Source: Schizochytrium sp. TIO01
Lineage: Eukaryota; Sar; Bigyra; Thraustochytrida; Thraustochytriidae
NCBI GenBank assembly: GCA_004764695.1
Contig: SMSO01000036.1
Coordinates: forward strand, 20,001-84,000
Reading direction: 5' to 3'
DNA: 64,000 nt
The notes under the pieces were generated by a model. The model saw nothing but the letters and a program-made list of their open reading frames with translations. It did no database searches and was not told the DNA's origin. Within the stretch, counting starts at the first letter, position 1, and every line of letters begins with the position of its first letter. Both the position numbers and the translations under genes were made by a program. This document shows, one piece after another, positions 43,625-53,559 of the stretch.

Positions 43625-46600
43625 ATGTTTCTTCGGAATCGAGGTCATTCAAGCACAAAAATCAATCCTGCTTCCTTGTATAAAATAGATAGTCCTGAGG
43701 GAGCTGAAAAGGATGATGACGTGGGGCCAATATTTCAAAATGAAATTGTGCCCACCGAAGATGAGTTGCGCAAGTTCCAAGATGATTTGCGAGAGACCTC
43801 TGCTGGTATCATGTCTTTGAGAGAGAGGCTAGAATTCATGCTCGCAACCTCTCGGCTCGGCATGATTCTTGATGCCTGGAATACGCTCTTGACCATAACT
43901 GCATGTGCTCTGTATGTGGTTGAGACATATTGGTGGAGCGAAGAGAATAATGAAGCAGTTAGGGATATGAGCATATTTATCACCATCGACATGAGTATCA
44001 GTACATTCTTTATGTTAGATTATATCCTGCACCTTGTTGTCGCACATAGACGTTTGACTTTCTGTCTTAGTGCACAAGGCTTGGTTGAATTTCTCACATC
44101 TCTTACAGGTTTTGCTTGCTTCTACTTATTAAAAAAAGGAGAATACTCTCCGCATATTCTGCTGATCAAAGACGGAAGTTCTTCAGATGCAATCACAACA
44201 ATGTTGCTGGTGTGTTTATTTCGCGTTATGCGAATTTTCCGACTTGTGCGCATCAGTCGTCTTTTAGCATTTGTAGAGTCCGAAATTCTACGTCAAGTTT
44301 ATGCAATGACATTGTCAGTGGTTTATCTGATTTTTTTTGCGTCTGGTCTAATTCATGTTGTCGAAAATACCGTGTATCTTTGGCCAGACAATGGCGCAAA
44401 GTATCAATCAATGAGCTTTTTTGAGGGTATTTATCTTATTGTAACAACTATTACCACAGTTGGCTATGGCGACTTGGCCCCCAAAACAATGCTTGGAAGA
44501 GCTGTCATCATGGGGATGATGTGTGCTGCGTTGATTCTTGTTCCTCGGCAAACAAACAAATTAGTGGCCTTGCTTGGCATGACCTCAGTCTACGCGCGGC
44601 AGTCTTACAACCGTAAATCGCAGTCTTCGCATATTGTAGTCTCGGGCGATGTACACGGTCGTGCAATCCTAGATTTTTTCAAGGAATTCTTCCACCCGGA
44701 CCATGGAAACACGAGTCAGGGGGCTGTAATCCTTGGTGAGGGTCTCCCATCCCTGGAAGTACGCTCACTGTTGAGTGACCCTCGTTTTGCATACATGATC
44801 ACCTATCTGGACGGAAATGTAATGCTTGATCGTGATCTTTCTCGTGCTGCGTTGGATCAAGCAGAGGGCATTTTCTTACTCACAAATAAATTTTCCAAAA
44901 CCCCCCAGCAAGACGATGCTAGTTGCATTCTCAGAGCTTTGTCTGTACAAAGATTTCTTCAAAAGCAATTAGTGTCTTCGAACGAGATTGCAAACGCCTC
45001 CAGTAAAGACAACGGGGCAGTGCTGCCCACTGGTATCCTCAAGCAAAAGGCCAAAAAACCAACCTTGTGCATTCAGCTTTTGCAGTCAGAGAGTCGTAGA
45101 CTGTTCGAATCTTCTCGCAAGCAAGTTGGCTACAATGATCTCTGTCAAAATCAATTGGTTTGTATTGACGAGATTAAAAATAACATCTTAGCGAAAAGCT
45201 GCCTTGTTCCGGGTCTAACAACTATGATCAATAATCTTGTTGCCTCTAGCGAAGAAGCAAGCTTGTCTGGAAATGAAGCCCCGTGGTTGATCGAATACGC
45301 TGAGGGTGTCGGCTATGAAATGTATCGCATTCAACTTTCCGAGTACTTACAAGGGTTGCCATTTTCAAACATGGCAGAAGCTGTCTATCTTGAGACAGGA
45401 GTACTTGTATTTGCTTTAGAGCTAGCCCATGTTACCGCTGGCTCCTATGTAGCTCTTAATCCAGGACGATTTGTCATTCCCAGGGCTGTTCCTCAGCTTG
45501 CTATTTTTGCAATTGTTCTCGCAGGAGATCTTGATGAAGCTCTTGTCATTAGTCAAGCAGACAAAATTACAGAAGGAATCAGGGATAAGGTTTTTGAGAA
45601 TATTACAAGGCAAGAAAGTACAAATGATGCATCATTCCAACAAAGTACAGAGCCAGCCGATCATCGCAAAAGTTTAGCCCTAGTGAATATGCCTCGATTC
45701 TTTCGCCGTTCAAAAAGTATATTTAGGCCAAGCGAGGGCAATATTACATCGGGGGATGCCACTCCAGATGGTTTGGCAGAAAGCATCTTAGGTTCCGCTG
45801 ATACCGGATCGTTTCACTCTCGTCTCGACTCCACACTTTCCTCGCGCAGGTCTTCGATGCTTTGGAGTAATGCCCACGAAGAATTAGCAGGTCACGGAAC
45901 CAAAAAAGGTGACAGTTTGATGAAAAAATTCTTTGCTCTAGACGAGCCTGCTCCGTTGGAAGCATGCCAAATCCGTACTTCTGTTGACATGCAATTTGGT
46001 TCTGATTTTACAGCCCACATTGTTGTGTTCGGGGAAGTCTCTCATCTTTTTAACTTTGTTCTTCCTTTGAGGCGAAAAAAACTGGGAAGTATCGTGCCCA
46101 TCATAATTGTCAATACTCGAGTACCGACGTCCCAGGAGTGGCAAGAACTTGCACGTTTTGAGGACATTTATTTCATGCAAGGTACCCCATTGGACATGCA
46201 CGATTTGCATCGTGTAGCAATACGCCGTGCGTCTCGTGCCATTTTATTTGCAAAAGTTAACGAGCTGAGCGGTTTATCAAGTGAGGCGTTAGTCGATGCT
46301 GACACTGTCTTTGCCTATTCTATTCTTAAGAAGGAGTGTCCGGATTTACAAGTAATTGTAGAACTTGTTGCCCAGTCAAATATCTCTTACATTGCTGATG
46401 AAAACAAGCTAAGGGGTTGTGGAATCAAAGCTTCTGATCGGTACATGTATGTGCCACCTTTTGCGGCGGGGCAAATCTACACCTCTTCGGTTCTAGACAC
46501 CTTATCTGGTCAGTCTTATTACAATCATAAACTTATTGATATCCTTCACCAGCTCGTGGTAGGCCAGAACAAAGAAGATGCAATTATTTGGCGCAGGGCC

Positions 46601-47239
46601 ACGGGTCGATTACTCCAAAAAGACATACAAAGTAGTGAGCTTCACATGATTCCAATGCCACCAAATATGCGAGGCAAAACTTATGGTGAGCTGGTATGCT
46701 TTTTGAATCGTTCTGAAATCATTCCTCTCGGGTTACGGCGCGGAATCCAAGAAGATCGTCTTAACACAATGCCGTATGTGGTAACTAACCCCCCAAGTGA
46801 CATGGTAGTTAGCATGGTTGATATGGTTTTTGTGCTTTCCCAAGAACCGCCTTCACAGAGGGTGAGTCAAAGAGATATTCTAGGTTCGAGCAAGTTTCAG
46901 CCACTTGTTGATGACGGATTCCGAAGTGGCAGTAGCAGAAAGTTTGAACAACAGAAGAGTTGGCAATCATTCCAGAGCACTGCTTCAATCAAGGAGGAAG
47001 AATCCTCACCGGAGCTAAAGGATGAAAGGACTGACTCTCTTCAAGAGCCTAATAACGATCCTAATCGCACGCGTAACGCTCGTTCTACAATTCTCTCCCA
47101 AGACGATAATGAGAAACTCAATGCCGCCCTGCAATCGCTTCAGGATGAGGTACGCTCTGAATTGACGACACTATCTCATGAAATGAGAGCAATCATGCAT
47201 CAGATGATGTCTTCCACAGCGCACGCTGGTGGAGTTTAA
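43625..47239 (+). CDS. Slo/BK-type large-conductance K+ channel alpha subunit
   Basis: Single-exon 1204-aa protein with an ATG at 43625. Six membrane segments lie in ~75-315. S4 carries spaced arginines (RVMRIFRLVRISRLL), giving a voltage sensor. The selectivity filter TTVGYGD (Gly280-Asp283) precedes S6 (MGMMCAALILVPRQTNKLVA). Two RCK gating-ring domains follow: the first opens SSHIVVSGDVHGRAILDFF and the second FTAHIVVFGEVSHLFNF. These domains bind Ca2+ or Na+ and open the pore. I see no acidic 'calcium bowl' like that of animal Slo1, so the ligand is open. There is no extra N-terminal S0 helix. A Ser-rich insert lies at ~670-770 and the tail (~1085-1204) has a helical end. Location: plasma membrane or an organelle membrane. 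Confidence 0.9.
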   Translation: MFLRNRGHSSTKINPASLYKIDSPEGAEKDDDVGPIFQNEIVPTEDELRKFQDDLRETSAGIMSLRERLEFMLATSRLGMILDAWNTLLTITACALYVVETYWWSEENNEAVRDMSIFITIDMSISTFFMLDYILHLVVAHRRLTFCLSAQGLVEFLTSLTGFACFYLLKKGEYSPHILLIKDGSSSDAITTMLLVCLFRVMRIFRLVRISRLLAFVESEILRQVYAMTLSVVYLIFFASGLIHVVENTVYLWPDNGAKYQSMSFFEGIYLIVTTITTVGYGDLAPKTMLGRAVIMGMMCAALILVPRQTNKLVALLGMTSVYARQSYNRKSQSSHIVVSGDVHGRAILDFFKEFFHPDHGNTSQGAVILGEGLPSLEVRSLLSDPRFAYMITYLDGNVMLDRDLSRAALDQAEGIFLLTNKFSKTPQQDDASCILRALSVQRFLQKQLVSSNEIANASSKDNGAVLPTGILKQKAKKPTLCIQLLQSESRRLFESSRKQVGYNDLCQNQLVCIDEIKNNILAKSCLVPGLTTMINNLVASSEEASLSGNEAPWLIEYAEGVGYEMYRIQLSEYLQGLPFSNMAEAVYLETGVLVFALELAHVTAGSYVALNPGRFVIPRAVPQLAIFAIVLAGDLDEALVISQADKITEGIRDKVFENITRQESTNDASFQQSTEPADHRKSLALVNMPRFFRRSKSIFRPSEGNITSGDATPDGLAESILGSADTGSFHSRLDSTLSSRRSSMLWSNAHEELAGHGTKKGDSLMKKFFALDEPAPLEACQIRTSVDMQFGSDFTAHIVVFGEVSHLFNFVLPLRRKKLGSIVPIIIVNTRVPTSQEWQELARFEDIYFMQGTPLDMHDLHRVAIRRASRAILFAKVNELSGLSSEALVDADTVFAYSILKKECPDLQVIVELVAQSNISYIADENKLRGCGIKASDRYMYVPPFAAGQIYTSSVLDTLSGQSYYNHKLIDILHQLVVGQNKEDAIIWRRATGRLLQKDIQSSELHMIPMPPNMRGKTYGELVCFLNRSEIIPLGLRRGIQEDRLNTMPYVVTNPPSDMVVSMVDMVFVLSQEPPSQRVSQRDILGSSKFQPLVDDGFRSGSSRKFEQQKSWQSFQSTASIKEEESSPELKDERTDSLQEPNNDPNRTRNARSTILSQDDNEKLNAALQSLQDEVRSELTTLSHEMRAIMHQMMSSTAHAGGV

Positions 47240-47892
47240 AATAGGAAACACACATGCAATGGCAAGAAGACATTATTAAAGGTCAAGAGACGGGAGTATC
47301 GAGAGCTTGATGCGGGATTTCACCCAATTGATGCCGTGCCATTTATTTGAAAATATAAACCCAGAATCAGAAAGCTCGGCAAATCGTCTGCTCTTCATAA
47401 AGCAATAAGGAAGGGATATCATCAAACTGATTCAGTGCTAACATTCTTCATGATAATAATGTGATCTATACGTCTTGTTTCACACACACAAGACAATCAA
47501 ATATACACTGTAGAAGCAAATCATCGCATCAGATGTACATTGTAGAGTGCTTAAGGGTGGTGGTAAGCTGGTAATTGAAAGCTCCTTCATATTCGGGTTA
47601 AGAGTAGCATTATCACTTTCAGCCTCCTTTCCTTACTTCTCGTAGTCTATGACTTAAAGAGATACTTGGCTTTTTTAAATCAAACGAACTCCATTGTGTC
47701 TTTCCAAGAAGCTAAATTGTTTAGCCCTCTTTACACACCATAGGAGCTAATGTAAACTCGATCTTGATTCCAATTGTGACCCTCGAAAGTGCACATTTGG
47801 CCACCGACCTTTAAAGTAGGGCCGCTCTTAGAAGAAGAGGTTTCACTTCAACATAAGTGCGTATGTTACTGCCAATTAGCGTATCAAAAATT
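47240..47892. other. Spacer between convergent genes
   Basis: 653 bp, AT-rich, between the ends of the convergent Slo-type and twin CX9C genes. It includes a CACACACAC-type short run near 47480. No gene seen. Confidence 0.5.
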
Positions 47893-48465
47893 TCACGCCC
47901 TCCAGGTTGCGCTTGGGTCGTCCTTGAACTCCCAAATTTCCTGGGTCGGTGAATGATTACTTGTGGCAGTAATCTCGCGAAGGAGGTCTTCCTTCTCTTT
48001 AAGATCCCGGTGAGTCTTGAGCTTTAAACATTTCCAAAGGTTCGATTGCATATGCTGACAATCGTCAACAGTACCACGCTGATAATAGGTGGAAACCTAA
48101 ACAGTAAAAAGATGATCATGTCTCGTAAGTCAGTCAATGTTTGATACTTCGTGTCAATGAGCTGCTGGCTTGCTTGTTTTCATGCTTGCTTGCTTGTTTT
48201 CATGCTCCAACTTTATGTTTAATGTTTTGTATTTGAATAATCTAACCCCAACGGTTATCTTTTCCTACCTTTATTAAACAAAAACTGTGTACTCCAGAAC
48301 ACTTACCTGGTTGGCTGGGCTGTAGCAGTACATGAGCGCATCGAGATGCTCCACACAGTTTACATTCGTGCCAATCTGCACAGCTTTCTCCTCATCAGAG
48401 ATTGGAGCCTTGGGAGGGTTCTCTACGACAACTGTAGGGGTCTCGGCCTCAATGGAGGAAGACAT
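47893..48465 (-). CDS. Small twin CX9C protein (DUF3128/Emi1-like), two exons
   Basis: Exon 1 is 48307-48465 (ATG at 48465), the intron is 48097-48306 (210 nt, GTAAGT...TTTAG, phase 0) and exon 2 is 47893-48096; joined, 120 aa. Exon 1 holds CVEHLDALMYC and exon 2 holds CQHMQSNLWKC, each a Cys-x9-Cys pair, followed by a conserved-looking IWEFKDDP near the end. This matches DUF3128 (yeast Emi1-like) proteins and the twin-CX9C type imported into the mitochondrial intermembrane space through Mia40. Its precise function is unknown. The first ~45 residues are acidic and Pro-rich. Without splicing, exon 1 would end in a 63-codon frame. Confidence 0.8.
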
Positions 48466-48967
48466 CTTCGCAACAACGCCTTGCAGTTGTGTTCTCCCAG
48501 CAATATCGCTGGGTTCTCTTCACGTGGTTTGCAGTTTGCCAGCCTCCTCGTCACTACAGCGCTACAATTTTTTTCACTAGGTGCGCCTAAAGCTCTGCTA
48601 GAAAAGACTAAACAATGGGAGATAATAATAGTAGGACCTTCCAGGTATTAAGTAGTAGTATATAGTACCTTGATAAATACTACTCACGTGCATTTTCTCA
48701 GGCCCACTCGAGACATTTGCGCACTTGCTACAAACGGATTGGCTGAAATAGTTGAAAGAGTTAATAACTTGGATTGAACAATGTTGACCTGCAATGAGAA
48801 CCTGAATCACGAGTAAAAAGTTGAAGTTACGAATACTATATATGCTTACTTTGATATCAGTGTCTAAAGAATTCGAACTGCACATGACTGATAATTTGGA
48901 GACTGAATGAAATTATCATCTTTTCCTTCTTAAAAAAAAATAGTTTAGCAAAGTACTTTGTTGGTTT
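48466..48967. other. Spacer between the CX9C gene and COG6
   Basis: 502 bp. A TAGTAGTATATAGTACC-rich motif area at about 48627-48690 lies about 200 bp upstream of the CX9C gene start. The 3' end of COG6 is at its right edge. No gene seen. Confidence 0.45.
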
Positions 48968-49981
48968 TCAGGCATCAAGAAGTTGACGCACCTGGTGCGG
49001 ATCATGAAGGAGAATATTTGTGAGCTGAGCAGGCTGGAATCCACTCCTTCCAGTATCGGTCAAGGAGACGTAAAATTTCTCATAAGCTACCGCAATCGCT
49101 CCTGCCGTTGCATTACGGGCACTTGCCCGCAACCTTGGGCTTGTGAGTCGATCAAACTCTGGCATAACTAGAGAAAACATAGACTTGTAAAAACTCTCCA
49201 AGACCTCCTTCAGTGACTGCATATCCATACCCGGTTGCTGCGCAAGAGGTTGAGATGGGTCTGCACGAGCAATGAGTTCCACCTTGTCTGCCATCCCGCT
49301 ACGACGCAAAATGGAATCTGCCTGTTCACGAACCAAAAGGTCTGTCCAATCCCCAATTTCTGCAGTCAGCCGTTGTACCCAGCTCACTGTGAAGTCATAT
49401 CGAGTCAGACTACCTTGAATCGCCACCAAATTATTAATGATGTATACAGCAGCGTCAGCACGGTCAAGACCAGAGGCACTCTGTCGGCACGTTTGCATGA
49501 GCGGCTCAATGAACGCATCCAAAACAGGGACAAACCTACGTTCTCGTTCCTCCGCGGATTGGTCTTCTACAGCAATTGTAGATAGTGCTTCATCGTGAAC
49601 AGCAAGAATATCAGAGAGACGGCGAATCAGCTCGCTCACCTCAAGTGCAACAGAAAGATCTCTCGGGTATGCTGGAGGTGATGCCAGCAGCTTATCGCAT
49701 TGTGCCTTGACAGAAGCAAAGAAGGTCCCCTGAGCTGCTTTATGGAGCGCTGCGACTGTTGTTGCAGCAAGGGCCTTGTCGCTCGCAAGGACATTTTCTA
49801 GTGTTCCTTGATAAAACTCGAGTAGGTTACTCATCTTAAACATCACTAGCAAAGAAGGTTCTGACGCGAGAACTTGCTGTACTCGTCCTGCCAGAGCCCC
49901 TGCAATACCCTCAAAGATAGTGTCCAATGTTGCCACGTTCCGCTGCAGCGGTGTCATCCCTTGTTTCGGATCTGCATTTGC

Positions 49982-50017
<36 letters not shown>

Positions 50018-51037
50018 CATACTCTGCTGTTCCTCGTCTCTATTATTGGCTCCCATGTCCGTACCTACTGCCTGTTCCATATCCCGCATGGTAGGAACCG
50101 GCGCCAAGTCGTCCTTTTCCTCAATTGGAAAAAGAGCAAATACAAGTCGTTTCTCTACTGCCATCGCCTGGTGCACCCATGCAAGCATGTCTCCCACATA
50201 CCTCAAAGGATCGTGTGCATGGAGCTCAATAGGTCTCGCTACGCCTCCTGCTCCTCCGATCGACAATGCCGCCGCAAATCGCCTCGAAATCGCCACTGCC
50301 CGGTTCTCAGCAATGCAGTCTCGCGCATGTTCGTAATATGCTGGTGCTTCAACGAGCGTTGCAATACCTTTTTTAAGTGCTTCTGAAGGGTCAGGAAAGT
50401 CCGAGTCAAGTTCCACGCATTGACTTTGCACCCACCCGAAGAGCTGCTCATATGCCTGGCCCTGAAAGACCGCCATTGCGTCAAAAAGTTCGAGACCTGC
50501 GCTCTGGAACTGGGAGCTAATAAGTGACTGACACTCTGTTCGAATACGCTGTACATCCTCAAGAGCGCTAAAAAACAATGCCCCATTATCGTCACCTTGA
50601 GGACCTTGTCTAAGAGCTACGAGTTGTGCGTCTGTGAGCTTGAACCTCTTCAAGAAATTGTCCATAACCTTGGCCCTCTCCACGGCATCTTCCCGTCTCG
50701 AAGCCAATTCTTTGGTCAATTCTTTGAACTTTTGGGTTTCTTCGGAACACTTGTCTAACCTCTCGACAAGGTCATCGCAAATGACATGGATTTCTTCAAC
50801 GCTGTTGCTCAAGACATCGATGCTTGCCTGGATCGGCTCGAACTCCTCCACGAACTTCTCCACGAGGTCCAGGCCACGGCACTCCAAATCCGACCGGAGG
50901 TTCCGACGTGCTTCAAGTGTGTTCTCGCGCGGGAAGAATGTTGCGAGTGCGTCGAGCGCCTCAAGCATTGCTGGCGTGTCCGTGCGCATGTCTTGGACCT
51001 TCTTCAGCTTCTTGCGAAACACACTTGGAGGCGCCAT
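48968..51037 (-). CDS. COG6: Conserved oligomeric Golgi complex subunit 6
   Basis: Single-exon 689-aa protein with an ATG at 51037. COG6 is part of lobe B of the COG tether, which captures retrograde vesicles within the Golgi. The N-terminus shows the family hallmark: LEALDALATFFPRENTLEAR, then RRNLRSDLECRGLDLVEKFV, EFEPIQASIDVLSNSVEEI and a helical stretch through FLKRFKLTDAQLVALRQG. The rest is helical, ending LLHDPHQVRQLLDA. A poly-Gln run of about 12 (49982-50016) sits in the middle loop after DMGANNRDEEQQSMK. Length is typical for the family (about 650-840 aa). Confidence 0.93.
49982..50016 (-). repeat. Poly-glutamine CAA/CAG tract within COG6
   Basis: About twelve consecutive Gln codons, seen on the plus strand as (TTG)n. 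A shorter Gln tract of CAG/CAA codons lies at 33197-33220 in the lectin-like gene. Such tracts often vary in length between strains. Confidence 0.9.
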
Positions 51038-51779
51038 CGTGCCAGAGAATACCGTGGCTTTCTGCCTAACACGTATTGCACCAGAGAAACCGCGCTAGGT
51101 GGTGGCTCTGTAAAAGTCTCTGCAAAAGGGCTCTGCTACGACTTTGAGCTTGTACCTACAATCTTCATCAATTTGTCAATTCATAAATCTTTATCATCTT
51201 GAACGTGAGCTGGCCGGGCAGTGTCGTACCCAATATTGGAGTTGCTATTGTTTCTATTAATTAAAGTGCTAGCTGCGGCAAAGTCTGTATTGACACTACG
51301 GAAAGAGAATCCATATCACGAAGAGCAGCTGGAATGATTCTTGCACAACTCTTTCGATGGGTTTGACTCAATAGACATAAAAAGTGGAATTATATAACTA
51401 GAAGTTGAACCTAGGGTGCTGCAGCAGGGTTGCAGCGCGACAAGAAATATTCAAGTGAAACAAAGAGAGTCCTGAGGCTGAGTAAAAATGCAGTTGCAAC
51501 TAAAGTTTCTTCCGCGAGACGTTTGTAGAAGAAGTGAGTCTTCCATGTATAAAGCTGTTGTGTATACCAATTTTTTTTAAAATGACTTATTGAAAGAAGG
51601 TGGGAGAAATCGTTCTAAATCACATGCAAAGCTTTCTCTCTCTCTTTCTTTTCCTTGTTTTGAAGAAGAGGCTGAGGGGGGTAGAATTGAAAGCCAAAAG
51701 ACAAGTTGTTTGAAACTTGAAAGATGCGGGGGCAACCTTGAGCCATAGTTAAAAAGGGGCTAGACCAACAGTCAAAAGA
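51038..51779. other. Spacer upstream of COG6
   Basis: 742 bp with COG6 promoter material at its left end and the 3' end of the LRR gene at its right end. A CTCTCTCTCTTT pyrimidine run lies near 51636. No gene seen. Confidence 0.5.
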
Positions 51780-53036
51780 TTAGGCCTGTGCAATTTGTAC
51801 ATCCGGATGTGATTTCTCATAGCTACTAGCATCGGGCAACATTGATGCAACGTGCGGAATAATATCGAGTTGAACATTGCAATGTTTAAATCGTCCATTG
51901 TAAAGGTTATAGAACAACTTACTCGAGGCAGGGCCAAAGTGGTTTCCCCACACTGTCAATCTGGATACCGTTCCATTTGCAGCCATGCCGCGAGCGAGCT
52001 GTGCGAGGGATTCATCAACAATGCTGCAATTTGATAAACATAACGTTTGCAAGCTTTCAGTGTAGGCAAGCGCATCGCTTAGTGCCTCTGCGCCTCTGGC
52101 AATCGGGTTTGCTTCAAGATCCAATAACTCGAGTCTACATGTAGGAGAGAGTAATAACTTCGCCAAAGCCTGGCCACCCTGAATACTAATTTGATTACCA
52201 CGAAGTCGCAAGCAGCGAATCCGCTCATTCTCATACAATGCCTCTGCCAAAATTGCCGCCCCTGAGCAGCGAATCCTCTGTTTACCAAGGCTGATATCCT
52301 CAAGTTTTGGATGGTGGCGAATTACATTGGCAATGTGTGTGGTTACCTCATCATTCAAGCTAAAAACACGTGGATTATCGAGGTTCAGAACTCGTAAGCT
52401 GGTGTTCTTCTGAAGGGCACAGGCCAAGGCCACCAAACTGTCAGTGTCTTGCTCAGTATTGCCGAGATCAAGAACTTGCAGAGAACAGATGGAGGAAGGA
52501 AGCCCCAAATATGGTGCTAGTAAACGACCTCCTGCAGAGCCAATCTCATTAAAGCTTAGATTTAGCTCGACAAGGGAAGCCTTACCTCCAATCAAAGCAT
52601 CAACCAGAGGACCTAGTGCCTGGTCGTTCAAGCTGTTTGATGTAAGCACAAGTCTCTGCAATTGGCCAAAGAGCACAAGGTCAGCAATTGCCTGGGCACT
52701 TGGAGCAGTGAGGTTGTTGTATCGAAGATCTAAGGATTCGAGCAACAGTCCGGAGCTCTTAACTGCAGACGAGAATGCTTGTATGTCAGAGTTCTGAAAA
52801 CGGGAATTGAATAGATCAAGTGAATTGCCACAGATTTCCACTTCAATTTGGGCTGAGAGACTGTGCGATTTTCCTTCAAGTTTGCTTTCCTTGTCGCTAC
52901 CTTTAGATTCCGAACTGTACGCACTCTCATTAGAGAGCCTCTCCCGAACAATGTCAATTATTTTCTCATATGGGTTCACACCACACGCCTTGCAAGCACC
53001 ACGGTATGATTCTTCAAACTCTTTGGCTAGCGTCAT
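51780..53036 (-). CDS. LRRC34-like leucine-rich repeat protein
   Basis: Single-exon 418-aa protein with an ATG at 53036. The N-terminus (ESYRGACKACGVNPYEKIID) and the C-terminus (LTVWGNHFGPASSKLFYNLY, then DIIPHV) resemble animal LRRC34. Between them are about nine ribonuclease-inhibitor-type repeats such as LESLDLRYNNLTAPSAQAIA and CLRLRGNQISIQGGQALAKL. It is an uninterrupted gene, in contrast to the exon-per-repeat LRR gene at the left edge. The head-to-head partner is the DRC3 gene, 523 bp away. LRRC34 has been linked to motile-cilia and nucleolar roles; its role here is not shown by the sequence. Confidence 0.8.
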   Translation of the reverse strand: MTLAKEFEESYRGACKACGVNPYEKIIDIVRERLSNESAYSSESKGSDKESKLEGKSHSLSAQIEVEICGNSLDLFNSRFQNSDIQAFSSAVKSSGLLLESLDLRYNNLTAPSAQAIADLVLFGQLQRLVLTSNSLNDQALGPLVDALIGGKASLVELNLSFNEIGSAGGRLLAPYLGLPSSICSLQVLDLGNTEQDTDSLVALACALQKNTSLRVLNLDNPRVFSLNDEVTTHIANVIRHHPKLEDISLGKQRIRCSGAAILAEALYENERIRCLRLRGNQISIQGGQALAKLLLSPTCRLELLDLEANPIARGAEALSDALAYTESLQTLCLSNCSIVDESLAQLARGMAANGTVSRLTVWGNHFGPASSKLFYNLYNGRFKHCNVQLDIIPHVASMLPDASSYEKSHPDVQIAQA

Positions 53037-53559
53037 TGTCCCTCGTGCTCAGGAGTTCGTTCCTTTTGAATAGTTAATTAACTGTGCGCGATCTGCCGAT
53101 ATCTGAAATCACGTACAGGCTAAAATAGCAGTCGCCTCCACAAATGCTTCTATTAGCCATAGCAAACTAACTTCAATGTTTTATCTCTTCACGATGTGCT
53201 TAGTGCAACCACTCTTCTCCGCTACTCTATAGAGCTGCTTACTTGCTGATTCATGCCCTCAAATGCTTAGTCTTTATAATAAGAGTGTCGGTTGGACATT
53301 CGAGCGAGCCTTTTTCGCCGACTCAGGCGCAACGGACACATGTTTGTACTCTGTTCCTCTTCCAATTCTGCTAATCTTGTTATAGAAAGAATTGTGTGTA
53401 TATTCTGCACTACACAGGGCTAAACTTGGGCACTGGAGTGGAAGCTTAAGACAAGGACCAGCAAGATTCCACCTGCGCTGGCCTGGCGACCAGTGGCGAT
53501 CAGTGCTGTTGACTCGCAGCTCATACTGATTTTGTGAAGGGGAAGAGCTTGAGGTGGCC
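53037..53559. other. Short divergent promoter between the LRRC34-like and DRC3 genes
   Basis: 523 bp separate the two start codons, so promoters and leaders of both genes must fit here. I see no further gene; an in-frame stretch on the minus strand (53274-53693) is antisense to the DRC3 leader and its 5' coding end. Confidence 0.5.

Noticed and set aside
48167-48205. Two copies of GCTTGCTTGTTTTCAT
   Set aside because: Real but only a short local duplication in an intron; no further structure.
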